Shown: in pieces, positions 1-6,691 of the stretch
Layout: each line of letters starts with the position of its first letter
Numbering within the stretch: position 1 is the first letter of the stretch
Assembly (NCBI GenBank): GCA_934463175.1
Contig: CAKSIW010000078.1
Coordinates: 1 to 11,349 of the forward strand
DNA: 11,349 nt
Reading direction: 5' to 3'
From: an uncultured Clostridia bacterium
GTDB lineage: Bacteria > Bacillota > Clostridia > Monoglobales > Monoglobaceae
Made by a program: the position numbers and the translations under genes
The notes under the pieces: model-generated
What the model saw: the letters and a program-made list of their open reading frames with translations, nothing else
The model's database searches: none
What the model was told of the DNA's origin: nothing

Positions 1-843
1 ATCATTACCATATTCTTTGATTGCCGATATTTGCCATGCCTGAATAAAAATCGACTGCAATGTGTTTATAATCTGCGGCATTTTGTATGCCACGGAAAAA
101 ACCCCGTTAACCGCAACACCGCACATTATCGTCACAACATATTTATCCGACGTGCTGTTAATCCACCACCCAAGAGCGGTGGCAATCAATGGAGTGCAAT
201 ATAGCAGCATTTCTGTTTTCAGGCTTTTATCTGTTTTTTTTATTCTAATATATTCCCATATTTTAATTCTGAATATAAAATAAACAACTGAGCTTGTTTG
301 CGATATAATGCTTGCCTCAAAAAAACCCTTTAGTCCGCGTCGGAACACAATAAGCAACAGTATGTTTGCACCAAGCATCACAGCGGTGCTAATTATGGCT
401 GAAACTCCCATGTCCGTAACTTTTTCAAGTCCTTTTGCAAACTGAATGAAGAACTGATTTAAAACATACGAAGCATAATACAGAAAAACATACAGTTCCA
501 AGCCTCTGATACCGTCCCATAAGTTTAACTGACGGACAACAGTCAAACACACAGCAACAATCAGCATACTGCCCATTATATACTTAATTCCAATTGTAGC
601 AACCGATTCTTTTGAACAGCATTTATCCATCAAAAATCGCATAACAGCATCCACAATATTCAATGTCAATATGGGATACAGCAGTGTTACGGTTGAAACA
701 ATAATATCATATGTACCATATTCCTCCGTGCTCAGAACGCCGGTATACAACGGCACAAGTAAAAACACAAGAAACTTTGACGCAAAATTGCTTATTGCAA
801 GAATGCCAACATTTTTAAATAAATAATTTGAACGTTTATTCAT
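1..843 (-). CDS. wzx: Polysaccharide flippase (Wzx/MATE-type), N-terminal 281 residues
   Basis: The frame stays open from the ATG at 843 to the window edge, so the gene is 3'-truncated by the window and not broken. The protein begins MNKRSNYLFKNVGILAISNF and continues with FLVFLLVPLYTGVLSTEEYGTYDI (25-48), the classic Wzx/RfbX N-terminus with a Pro-Leu-Tyr turn and the STEEYG loop. Hydrophobic segments follow at about 49-65, 86-103, 117-135, 146-166, 174-192, 213-225 and 236-250. GWWINSTSDKYVV (225-237) and AVNGVFSVAYKMPQII (243-258) match the central conserved repeat of the family. It moves the completed undecaprenyl-diphosphate repeat unit across the cytoplasmic membrane for the polymerase. 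A full Wzx has about 470-500 residues, so roughly 200 are outside the window. The ATGA overlap with the GT52-like gene shows it is in the same operon. Confidence 0.93.
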   Translation of the reverse strand, partial: MNKRSNYLFKNVGILAISNFASKFLVFLLVPLYTGVLSTEEYGTYDIIVSTVTLLYPILTLNIVDAVMRFLMDKCCSKESVATIGIKYIMGSMLIVAVCLTVVRQLNLWDGIRGLELYVFLYYASYVLNQFFIQFAKGLEKVTDMGVSAIISTAVMLGANILLLIVFRRGLKGFFEASIISQTSSVVYFIFRIKIWEYIRIKKTDKSLKTEMLLYCTPLIATALGWWINSTSDKYVVTIMCGVAVNGVFSVAYKMPQIINTLQSIFIQAWQISAIKEYGND

Positions 844-1910
844 TTCTGCTCCAATATACCTTCCACATTATCTATTATCTTAATCTGCTCCGTATTCATT
901 CTGTTAACCCACTTCTCCATCTCATGCGCCGACCCCATTGCCATTCTGTTGCCTTCTATCCGGCAAAGCTTATATAAGAAAAATGCTTTAACATCTTGTC
1001 CAAACACCAATTTTGTTGACAAAATGCTTCCCGATGTTGCGGTCAGCAACACTTTCCCCGAAAGATTGGTGCACAGCTGAATCACTTCCCACGGAATGGC
1101 CGAGTTTTTATCTACACAAAAACCGTTTTTTTCATAAACCTCCCTTGTGTCACGCGGGTGCACCTTTATTAGTAAATTATTCTTCCCAACCAAATCCGCG
1201 ACCCTGCACACAAGCTCATATTCACCAATTGGTTCTCCGCCTTCAAAATCAAGCACACTTGTAAAAAAGATATATTTTTGTTCATAGCTTATTTCACTCT
1301 TTTTCAGCTCAAAGGCATTCAGAAGAAACTCTGCCAAACCGTCATTCCTTTTTATAGCCGGAATCTTAACTGTTTTTAGTTCGCCTTCATAAAATTCGGG
1401 GTAGAAGCAATAGAAATTTTCTATAATCTCCGCCGGATTTTTTTTTCCTAAAGCGGTTCTTATTTTAGAAACAACTTCATATCTATTCCATTTTTTCTTA
1501 TTATTGTAACCTAAAAGTCCCTCTTCAATTTTCTCGCATTTAATCGCACAGTTTTTTTTCAAAACGTCATATATCGACATTATCGCATAGTCATAATTAT
1601 AAAAATACATTTTATCAAAAACACTGTCTTTAAGTATATTATATCTGCTGTCTCCCATAATCCCATGCCATACCGCTTCAGCACTCCCCCTAATTGACTT
1701 TTTCCTGTGACAATACGACTTTGTTTTCAAATAAAACACATTTTCAAACGGCGACTCAATACATTGCAGTCTTTCAGATGTTTTTCTCATGCCGGGAGTT
1801 TGATCCGAGAGAAGAACGGAAACCTTAAACTTATCCTCTCTCGTAAACGCCATTTGAGATGCAACAATAAATTGATAATATGTATTACATATAACTAAAA
1901 TCCGTTCCAT
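840..1910 (-). CDS. GT52/polysialyltransferase-like glycosyltransferase
   Basis: A 356-residue protein that begins MERILVICNTYYQFIVASQ, the typical opening of the CAZy GT52 / alpha-2,8-polysialyltransferase-like group ('xxxxNTxYQ…'). It shows the three short motifs shared by bacterial sialyltransferase-type GT-B enzymes: an acidic-acidic-Gly element EEG (129-131, in KIEEGLLGY), HP (251-252, in LLIKVHPRD) and a Ser/Thr element TSGS (292-295, in LLTATSGSILS). In known members the first acidic residue and the His act in catalysis and donor binding, usually with CMP-sialic acid; other GT52 members transfer glucose or galactose. No sialic-acid synthesis or CMP-activation gene is visible, so the donor is open. 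It is probably the enzyme adding a terminal or branch sugar to the repeat unit in the cytoplasm. The stop overlaps the flippase ATG (ATGA), so the two are translationally coupled. The family call is good; the substrate is unknown. Confidence 0.75.
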   Translation of the reverse strand: MERILVICNTYYQFIVASQMAFTREDKFKVSVLLSDQTPGMRKTSERLQCIESPFENVFYLKTKSYCHRKKSIRGSAEAVWHGIMGDSRYNILKDSVFDKMYFYNYDYAIMSIYDVLKKNCAIKCEKIEEGLLGYNNKKKWNRYEVVSKIRTALGKKNPAEIIENFYCFYPEFYEGELKTVKIPAIKRNDGLAEFLLNAFELKKSEISYEQKYIFFTSVLDFEGGEPIGEYELVCRVADLVGKNNLLIKVHPRDTREVYEKNGFCVDKNSAIPWEVIQLCTNLSGKVLLTATSGSILSTKLVFGQDVKAFFLYKLCRIEGNRMAMGSAHEMEKWVNRMNTEQIKIIDNVEGILEQK

Positions 1911-2079
1911 TTTTCTCCTCCATACCGCCGTTGTCTGTTGACCCGTCATCAACAAAAATCATCTCCAAATTCTCATATGTTTGATTTGATATGCTGTCAA
2001 CACATCTTCTTAAATAGTTTTCAACATTATATATCGGAACGATAACGCTGCTTAACGACACATTATTGTTAACACCCAT
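1885..2079 (-). pseudogene. Truncated family-2 glycosyltransferase (N-terminal ~50 residues only)
   Basis: The frame opens with ATG at 2079 behind AGGGGA and AAAGGGAG. It encodes MGVNNNVSLSSVIVPIYNVENYLRRCVDSISNQTYENLEMIFVDDGSTDN in outline: the canonical start of a GT2 (GT-A fold) glycosyltransferase with SVIVPIYN (11-18), a C-x-x-S-I-x-x-Q-T pattern and the UDP-sugar-binding DDGSTD (44-49). Directly after that motif the homology stops. The next codons (GGMEEKNGTDFSYM) are simply the out-of-frame ribosome-binding site and start of the downstream gene, then TAA. A normal GT2 has about 250-350 residues, so some 80% is missing, including the acceptor region and catalytic base. It cannot be an active transferase. 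It may persist because its translation passes over the start of the next gene. A deletion or recombination with an endpoint near 1924-1930 explains it best; a sequencing artefact would need hundreds of missing bases. Confidence 0.8.
1915..1921 (-). promoter_or_regulatory. Shine-Dalgarno site for the GT52-like gene
   Basis: The minus strand reads GGAGGAG, then AAAA and the ATG at 1910. It settles the start at MERILVICNT rather than at an in-frame start 15 codons upstream (1955), which lies inside the GT2 remnant. The site sits just beyond the point where GT2 homology ends. Confidence 0.8.
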
Positions 2080-2268
2080 TTCCCCTACTCCCTTTCTATT
2101 ACAATATATTTGTGGATAATACATTTCAAGCAGAAATACTTTCCTCATTCTTAAAAAAACCATATTTGTTCCAACTTCAGATAATTTTTTCAGCATCTAT
2201 CTTTACCCCTTTCCAAAGTTGGATCGCAGCAAAAACTGTATTATCGACTATCCTATTTATCATATCCC
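2080..2268 (-). other. Intergenic scar between the polymerase gene and the truncated GT2
   Basis: About 190 bp in an operon whose other junctions are 25 nt or less. On the minus strand it contains a 28-codon frame (2177-2263, MINRIVDNTVFAAIQLW…KII) behind an AGGGG-like site. A second frame begins at 2196 behind AAAGGGG and runs in phase into the GT2 fragment, adding 39 residues with no recognisable domain. Neither looks like a complete gene. The segment is best read as debris of an earlier gene; the 28-residue piece ends in GVKIDAEKII, loosely like the start of a hexapeptide acyltransferase, which is only a guess. No terminator hairpin was seen. Confidence 0.5.
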
Positions 2269-3570
2269 CTATGTCTTTTTTAACAAATCTAACATTGCCG
2301 TCACCGACAATAACACGATGCTAAATAGCATAACGCCCCTCAAAAGGCTAAATGGATCATATAAATACCATCTTGGCGTCATTGCAATAAAATACAGAAA
2401 TATACCGTATTTAAAATTTGACAATTTGCCGCTTGCTTTTACGACGATTTTTATATATGTATTTATAAGAAGTCCAAACACCATACCGCTGAGTTCCCTA
2501 ATCCATATGTAGAAATACAGCGGCGAGAAAAAACCATTAGTGTGAAAATAATAAATCCGAGTCACGAACTGAAGTCTCAAGCGTCCATACTCTCCACCCA
2601 GAAATATATATATAATATGATCTTTAAGCATCTGCAATTTATTCAATACTCCTGCTGTTCCCGACGCTAAAGCCACAGAAGACACAGCCGGAAAATATGC
2701 CCAAACAGCCGTATCAAATGTAAATTTTTCTCTCTGTATTTTTTCACCAACGCTCCTCCATCTCTCACTGTCCAACGAAACCTCTGCTCTCATATATCCT
2801 ATACCAATCATAAGAAATGCCCCACAAAATAATATTGCGGCAAGTCTTGACGTCGGTAAATCATCGTGATAGTAGACACCGTATGCAATGACTGCAACCA
2901 AACCATCCACACGGTTTCCACTGATAAATGACGCACCGCTTGTCACTGCAATCAATGCCAACCACATATATTTTAAAAACTTATTGTTTTTTCCATAAAT
3001 CATGCCAATTATAATAAATATTATTTTATATTCAAACAACGGCGTTAGACTTGCACGGCTAGTTTCGCTGCCACGTTTAAATTGAGTTAGAAAAATGACA
3101 ACAACAATCATCCCGCACACCACAGAAACAATCTTTTCCATTGCAGTTGGCTTATCATTTTTCTCCCGATATTCCTTTCTTACAACATTCTTATTGTTGA
3201 TTATTGAGTATATCGTGATTGTAATTTCAAACACGAGCAGTGTTGTTATTGACTTTGCATATATTTGCAAATCTCTTATCTGCGGATATAGTGCCTCAGG
3301 TCTGATTGACTTGTCCCAATATACCCCCATCACAATGCTGTAATTTGAAAACAGCATAAAAAACGCCGCTATAAACAGCCCCACATTATCTCTATAACGG
3401 TATAGAACATACACTGAATGTAACAACACCAAAAAACCTAAAAAGCTTTGGTTAATACAGTAATCATTACCTAAGTTAATTAAAACAGTCAACAAAGACA
3501 CTACCGTAAGAATGCTTACCCAAAACCTCTCTTTAACGTGTGTTGCGCCATAAACTCTATTGTTAATCAT
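2269..3570 (-). CDS. wzy: Multi-pass membrane protein, probable oligosaccharide repeat-unit polymerase (Wzy-like)
   Basis: A 433-residue, strongly hydrophobic protein with roughly 10-12 predicted membrane segments by eye, for example at 17-33, 43-57, 64-83, 104-124, 146-162, 181-192, 201-213, 222-234, 243-259, 349-375, 388-397 and 410-427. A larger, less hydrophobic stretch around 260-345 fits the extracytoplasmic loop of polymerases. SGNRVDGLVAVIAY (217-230) resembles the small-Arg-small segment seen in O-antigen/capsule polymerases, and there are several Arg residues in loops (R261, R270, R272, R330, R332). Wzy joins lipid-linked repeat units after flipping. Sequence identity among Wzy proteins is too low for certainty; the role rests on topology and on being the only polymerase candidate in a cluster that also has a Wzx. 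I use the ATG at 3570, 7 nt after the previous stop. An open frame extends to 3639 but would overlap the glycosyltransferase by about 60 nt and add a non-hydrophobic leader. Confidence 0.8.
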   Translation of the reverse strand: MINNRVYGATHVKERFWVSILTVVSLLTVLINLGNDYCINQSFLGFLVLLHSVYVLYRYRDNVGLFIAAFFMLFSNYSIVMGVYWDKSIRPEALYPQIRDLQIYAKSITTLLVFEITITIYSIINNKNVVRKEYREKNDKPTAMEKIVSVVCGMIVVVIFLTQFKRGSETSRASLTPLFEYKIIFIIIGMIYGKNNKFLKYMWLALIAVTSGASFISGNRVDGLVAVIAYGVYYHDDLPTSRLAAILFCGAFLMIGIGYMRAEVSLDSERWRSVGEKIQREKFTFDTAVWAYFPAVSSVALASGTAGVLNKLQMLKDHIIYIFLGGEYGRLRLQFVTRIYYFHTNGFFSPLYFYIWIRELSGMVFGLLINTYIKIVVKASGKLSNFKYGIFLYFIAMTPRWYLYDPFSLLRGVMLFSIVLLSVTAMLDLLKKT

Positions 3571-3577
3571 AATACTC

Positions 3578-4777
3578 TCACTGCCTTTGTTCACTTTTCT
3601 CCAACATACTTCTGTATAACTCAATATACCTTTCTGCAAAAGTATGCATATCTATATCATTTATATCACACACAACGTCATTAAATTTCCCTATATTCTC
3701 ATATATGTAAGCATAATCTCCCCTGTCAATCACCGTTCCATTGCCCTTTAACGCCCCCTCGGGACTTCCGCCGGTGTTATAAGTTACAACGGGCGTCCCA
3801 CACGCTATTGCCTCAATATTTGTTGTCGGATAATTGTCCTCGTATGTCGGATTAAAAAAAACATCTGCGGCAGAATATATTTCTGCCAACTCTGTAGCAG
3901 TTGAAGTTCTTTTTATACCTAAAATCTCAGGAGGTATCACTTTTAACTGCCTATCATCTAATCCAACCAAAACTATTTTTATCTTTCTTGAATCATTCTT
4001 TAAAAGCTCATTTAGTGCTATAAAATCCTTTAACCCTTTGCGTTCATCCCAAGTGCTCGCAACACCAAGAATAATATATGTATTTTCCAAATCATACTTT
4101 TTTCTAAATACCCCTCGCTCTGCTCTTTTAAAAACGCTTGTATTTATCCCATTATATATGGTCCGCACAGGGTATTCATTCAAAAACGACTGCTTAACCA
4201 TGTCCTCCAGCCATTTGGACGGAGTCACAATCGTCGCATTTAACCCTGTAAACAATTCTCTTTTCTTTTTCCAATTATGCAAAGAATTATCCATCACCAT
4301 AGAGGCCGGATACTTACCAATCTGTTTGCATTTGTAGCAACCGGTTTTCCACTTATTACAATTACATAAATCAAAATACGTACAGTGCCCCGTAAAAGCC
4401 CAACAATCATGCAAAGTCCAAACAACCTTTATACCTTTTTCTTTTATATATTCAAAAAGCATTTCAATATTAATATAATAACCATGAATATTATGTAAAT
4501 GTATAATATCAGGCTCTATTTCATCCACGCGTTCTATAAACTTTTTTGTTGCATGATAAGAATAAAATCCAGTCTTGTCAGTTATTCTTGACAGTATTCC
4601 ATGACAAGCTATATCAAACCCATTTCCTATTTTAATATAAGGAACTCCCTTTTCAATAGTTCCCCTTGCAAATGCAATAACCCCTTCGTATCCACTCTTC
4701 ACAATTCCTTTATAAATATCAACCGCTATCTTACCCGTACTTAATGCGCCAAAAGAATTAATTTGCAATATCTTCAT
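3578..4777 (-). CDS. GT4 glycosyltransferase with cysteine cluster
   Basis: A 399-residue GT-B glycosyltransferase of the GT4 family (WcaC-like annotation group). The N-terminus MKILQINSFGALSTGKIA includes the flexible glycine/threonine loop after strand 1. HLHNIHGYYINIEMLFEY (93-110) and TLHDCWAFTGHC (121-132) define the acceptor domain. Next comes a cluster, Cys132, Cys138, Cys140, Cys147 and Cys150, which could bind a metal. The donor domain has GVASTWDERKGL (238-249), the EDNYPTTNIEAIACGTPVV region (313-331, E7-type motif with Glu322) and TGGSPE (335-340). It should transfer a sugar from a nucleotide donor to the lipid-linked repeat unit on the cytoplasmic face; donor and linkage are unknown. 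I start it at the ATG at 4777, matching the family N-terminus and just after the previous stop. An in-frame GTG at 4792 would add five residues and overlap that gene by 11 nt. Confidence 0.9.
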   Translation of the reverse strand: MKILQINSFGALSTGKIAVDIYKGIVKSGYEGVIAFARGTIEKGVPYIKIGNGFDIACHGILSRITDKTGFYSYHATKKFIERVDEIEPDIIHLHNIHGYYINIEMLFEYIKEKGIKVVWTLHDCWAFTGHCTYFDLCNCNKWKTGCYKCKQIGKYPASMVMDNSLHNWKKKRELFTGLNATIVTPSKWLEDMVKQSFLNEYPVRTIYNGINTSVFKRAERGVFRKKYDLENTYIILGVASTWDERKGLKDFIALNELLKNDSRKIKIVLVGLDDRQLKVIPPEILGIKRTSTATELAEIYSAADVFFNPTYEDNYPTTNIEAIACGTPVVTYNTGGSPEGALKGNGTVIDRGDYAYIYENIGKFNDVVCDINDIDMHTFAERYIELYRSMLEKSEQRQ

Positions 4778-4781
4778 TGTT

Positions 4782-5345
4782 TTATTCTTCACACCTTTTT
4801 ATTTCTTTTGCAGGATTTCCTGCTATAATGCAATTATCTCCAAACACTCCGCATACCACAGCACCGGCTCCTACAACGCAACCATCACCTAATACTGTAC
4901 CTTTTAATACAATGGCATTACAACCTATAAAGCAATTCTTTCCCACCTTAATTGGCTTAGCCTTGATGTCAGCTTTTATATCTGCCTTTCTTGCTTCAAC
5001 ATTAAGCGGGTGAAAGTCATTATCTATAATTTTAACATTCCCGCCAACAAGCGTGCCCTCGCCAATATCTATATGTTTACGTGCATATATTGTTGCGCCT
5101 GATATTCCAACATTATCTCCTATTTTTATGTGAGCCTCAGGGGTTCTTGTCACAATAATCGTTCTTTGGTACAATCCAACAAGATTACTTAAAAAACTAC
5201 TTTTAATTGTTACGTTGTTCCCTATCTCAAGTTTTGCGCCTTTTCTGTTAAATATAACCGGAACGCCATGCAATGCAACCCTTTTACCAAATTTCACACC
5301 CATAAGCCTAAGCGGGACTTTAATCCAATTACAAGAAACTGTCAT
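4782..5345 (-). CDS. Left-handed beta-helix (hexapeptide repeat) acyltransferase
   Basis: A 187-residue complete acyltransferase of the hexapeptide-repeat family (WcaF/Maa/NodL type). These cytoplasmic trimers transfer acetyl, or another acyl group, from acyl-CoA to a sugar hydroxyl. Imperfect [LIV]-G-x-x-x-x repeats occur at about 73-105 (IKIGDNVGISGATI, IDIGEGTLVGGNVKI) and 131-178 (IKVGKNCFIGCNAIVLKGTVLGDGCVVGAGAVV). They are separated by the loop DNDFHPL with the probable catalytic His112. It ends with the family signature AGNPAKEI (175-182). The loop holds a short degenerate duplication, KADIKADIKAK. Being inside the fucose/polysaccharide operon, with a 4-nt overlap with manC, it most likely O-acetylates a sugar of the repeat unit; the acceptor and acyl donor cannot be read from the sequence. 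Its TAA lies 4 nt from the preferred start of the next gene. Confidence 0.9.
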   Translation of the reverse strand: MTVSCNWIKVPLRLMGVKFGKRVALHGVPVIFNRKGAKLEIGNNVTIKSSFLSNLVGLYQRTIIVTRTPEAHIKIGDNVGISGATIYARKHIDIGEGTLVGGNVKIIDNDFHPLNVEARKADIKADIKAKPIKVGKNCFIGCNAIVLKGTVLGDGCVVGAGAVVCGVFGDNCIIAGNPAKEIKRCEE

Positions 5346-6691
5346 ATATTCACACCATGCTCTCTATTAAATAAAATTTTCCCTTTTTCATATTTCACTT
5401 TATCCTCAGCTGAAATACTCTGTCCAAGCTGAACTTCAATGATCGTTAATTCAGTATCTGCAACAATGGTATGTTTGCTGCCAGCCGGCATTGAAACAAC
5501 ATCTCCCGCTCTCACACAACGTTCCTCATCATTTACAATTGCCCTTCCGCTTCCTGAGACAATGTTCCATATTTCATTACGATGCTCGTGACTGTGATAA
5601 TGCATTCTATGTCCCGGCATCAGCATCACCTTTATAACCATACTGTCATCATTTACATCCATAACCTTATAACTTCCCCATGATTTTTCAGCAAATCTTG
5701 CTTCATTATCCATAGCATCGGCATAAGGCTTTATGTAACTGCTCTCCTCTTTGTCGGAAATTAAAATCCCATCACTGCTTGCCGCAACAATCATGTTCCG
5801 GCAGCCCATACAAAGTATCGGTATGTTCAGTTCATTAATAACATTTGTATTTGCACAAGCAGAACTCATTTGCACATTACCTATAGTAGTCTCACTCATA
5901 ACCTCGGCAAAAGTATTCCACGAACCGACATCCTTCCACTCTCCGGCATACCTCAAACAGCCCACGCTACTTTCTCTTTCCACAACGGCATAATCAAACG
6001 AAATCTTCTGCAACGCTTCATAGCTACTATATATATCAAGATAACTTTCAAAAGCTATATGCTTATGGGCAATACCAAGAAGATAACCAAGCTTAAACGC
6101 AAACACACCACAGTTCCACAATGCACCTTCTTCAATATACCCTGCCGCTGTCACCTTATCCGGTTTCTCCCTAAACTCCTTTACAGCCGAAATACGATCC
6201 TTTGCCTGTGGAATAATATAACCATACTTTTCGCTTGGATATGTCGGTTCAACTCCCATAAGATTCAGATTGTATCTGCCTTCTTGCGCAAGTTCAAACA
6301 ATTCTTTCAGAGCTTCAAAATATGAATTATCAACATATGGATCAACAGGGCAAACCAACACCGCCTCATTTTCACCAATTCCTCTTTCACTATGCAAAAA
6401 TGCCGCCGCAAGTGCTATTGCCGGAAAAGTGTCCCTTCTTGCGGGTTCAACACATACCGCAACCTTGTCACCCAATTGATTATTTATCGTACTGACCTGT
6501 CTTTTGCTTGTTGCTATCGTTATGTTTGCCTCCGCATCAATGTTTTTTATCTGCCTGTATACTCTTTGTACCATTGATTCGTATTCGCCGCTTTCGCTCT
6601 GAAACATTTTTATAAACTGTTTTGAACGAATATCATTTGATAGCGGCCAAAGTCTTTTTCCGCTTCCGCCAGATAATAGAATTATATTCAT
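5342..6691 (-). CDS. manC: Mannose-1-phosphate guanylyltransferase with C-terminal mannose-6-phosphate isomerase (type II) cupin
   Basis: A 449-residue two-domain enzyme that supplies GDP-mannose to gmd. The N-terminal nucleotidyltransferase domain (1 to about 265) carries LLSGGSGKRLWPLSND with the downstream Lys24 of RSKQF, VEPARRDTFPAIALA (81-95), CPVDPYV (114-120), KYGYI (155-159), FREKPD (173-178), LWNCGVFAF (191-199) and WKDVGSW (252-258). A middle segment with NTNVINELNIPI follows. The cupin domain runs from KSWGSYKVMD (336-345) with the metal-ligand region MHYHSHEHRNEIW (363-375) and His407 in SKHTI. Together these give fructose-6-P/mannose-6-P isomerisation and mannose-1-P plus GTP to GDP-mannose; the mannose-6-P to mannose-1-P mutase is not in the window. 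Unusual points: K replaces the common T in GGSGTRLWPLS, and the protein is somewhat shorter than the ~470-480 residues of proteobacterial ManC. The isomerase activity is inferred from the domain. It overlaps both neighbours by 4 nt (ATGA). Confidence 0.92.
   Translation of the reverse strand: MNIILLSGGSGKRLWPLSNDIRSKQFIKMFQSESGEYESMVQRVYRQIKNIDAEANITIATSKRQVSTINNQLGDKVAVCVEPARRDTFPAIALAAAFLHSERGIGENEAVLVCPVDPYVDNSYFEALKELFELAQEGRYNLNLMGVEPTYPSEKYGYIIPQAKDRISAVKEFREKPDKVTAAGYIEEGALWNCGVFAFKLGYLLGIAHKHIAFESYLDIYSSYEALQKISFDYAVVERESSVGCLRYAGEWKDVGSWNTFAEVMSETTIGNVQMSSACANTNVINELNIPILCMGCRNMIVAASSDGILISDKEESSYIKPYADAMDNEARFAEKSWGSYKVMDVNDDSMVIKVMLMPGHRMHYHSHEHRNEIWNIVSGSGRAIVNDEERCVRAGDVVSMPAGSKHTIVADTELTIIEVQLGQSISAEDKVKYEKGKILFNREHGVNI

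Noticed and set aside
62..283. Plus-strand open frame of 73 codons
   Set aside because: It lies wholly opposite the long, clearly conserved flippase frame on the minus strand and has no recognisable domain or ribosome-binding site.
1911..1955. Longer N-terminus for the GT52-like gene (start at 1955)
   Set aside because: The added residues come from the GT2 remnant read in another frame; GGAGGAG four bases before the ATG at 1910 and the family start MERILVICNT favour the shorter form.
2101..2129. Possible sigma-A-like promoter upstream of the GT2 remnant (TTGAAA, 17 nt, TATTGT on the minus strand)
   Set aside because: The -10 match is poor and such matches are frequent in AT-rich DNA; there is no independent support for an internal transcription start.
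3571..3639. Longer N-terminus for the polymerase (start at 3639)
   Set aside because: It would overlap the upstream glycosyltransferase by about 60 nt and adds a polar leader ahead of the first membrane segment; the ATG at 3570 follows the stop directly.
3834..4337. Plus-strand open frame of 167 codons
   Set aside because: It is antisense to the GT4 glycosyltransferase, whose motifs occupy the other strand throughout; its translation looks like a low-complexity shadow.
5870..6325. Plus-strand open frame of 151 codons
   Set aside because: It is antisense to the manC-type gene, with no family features.
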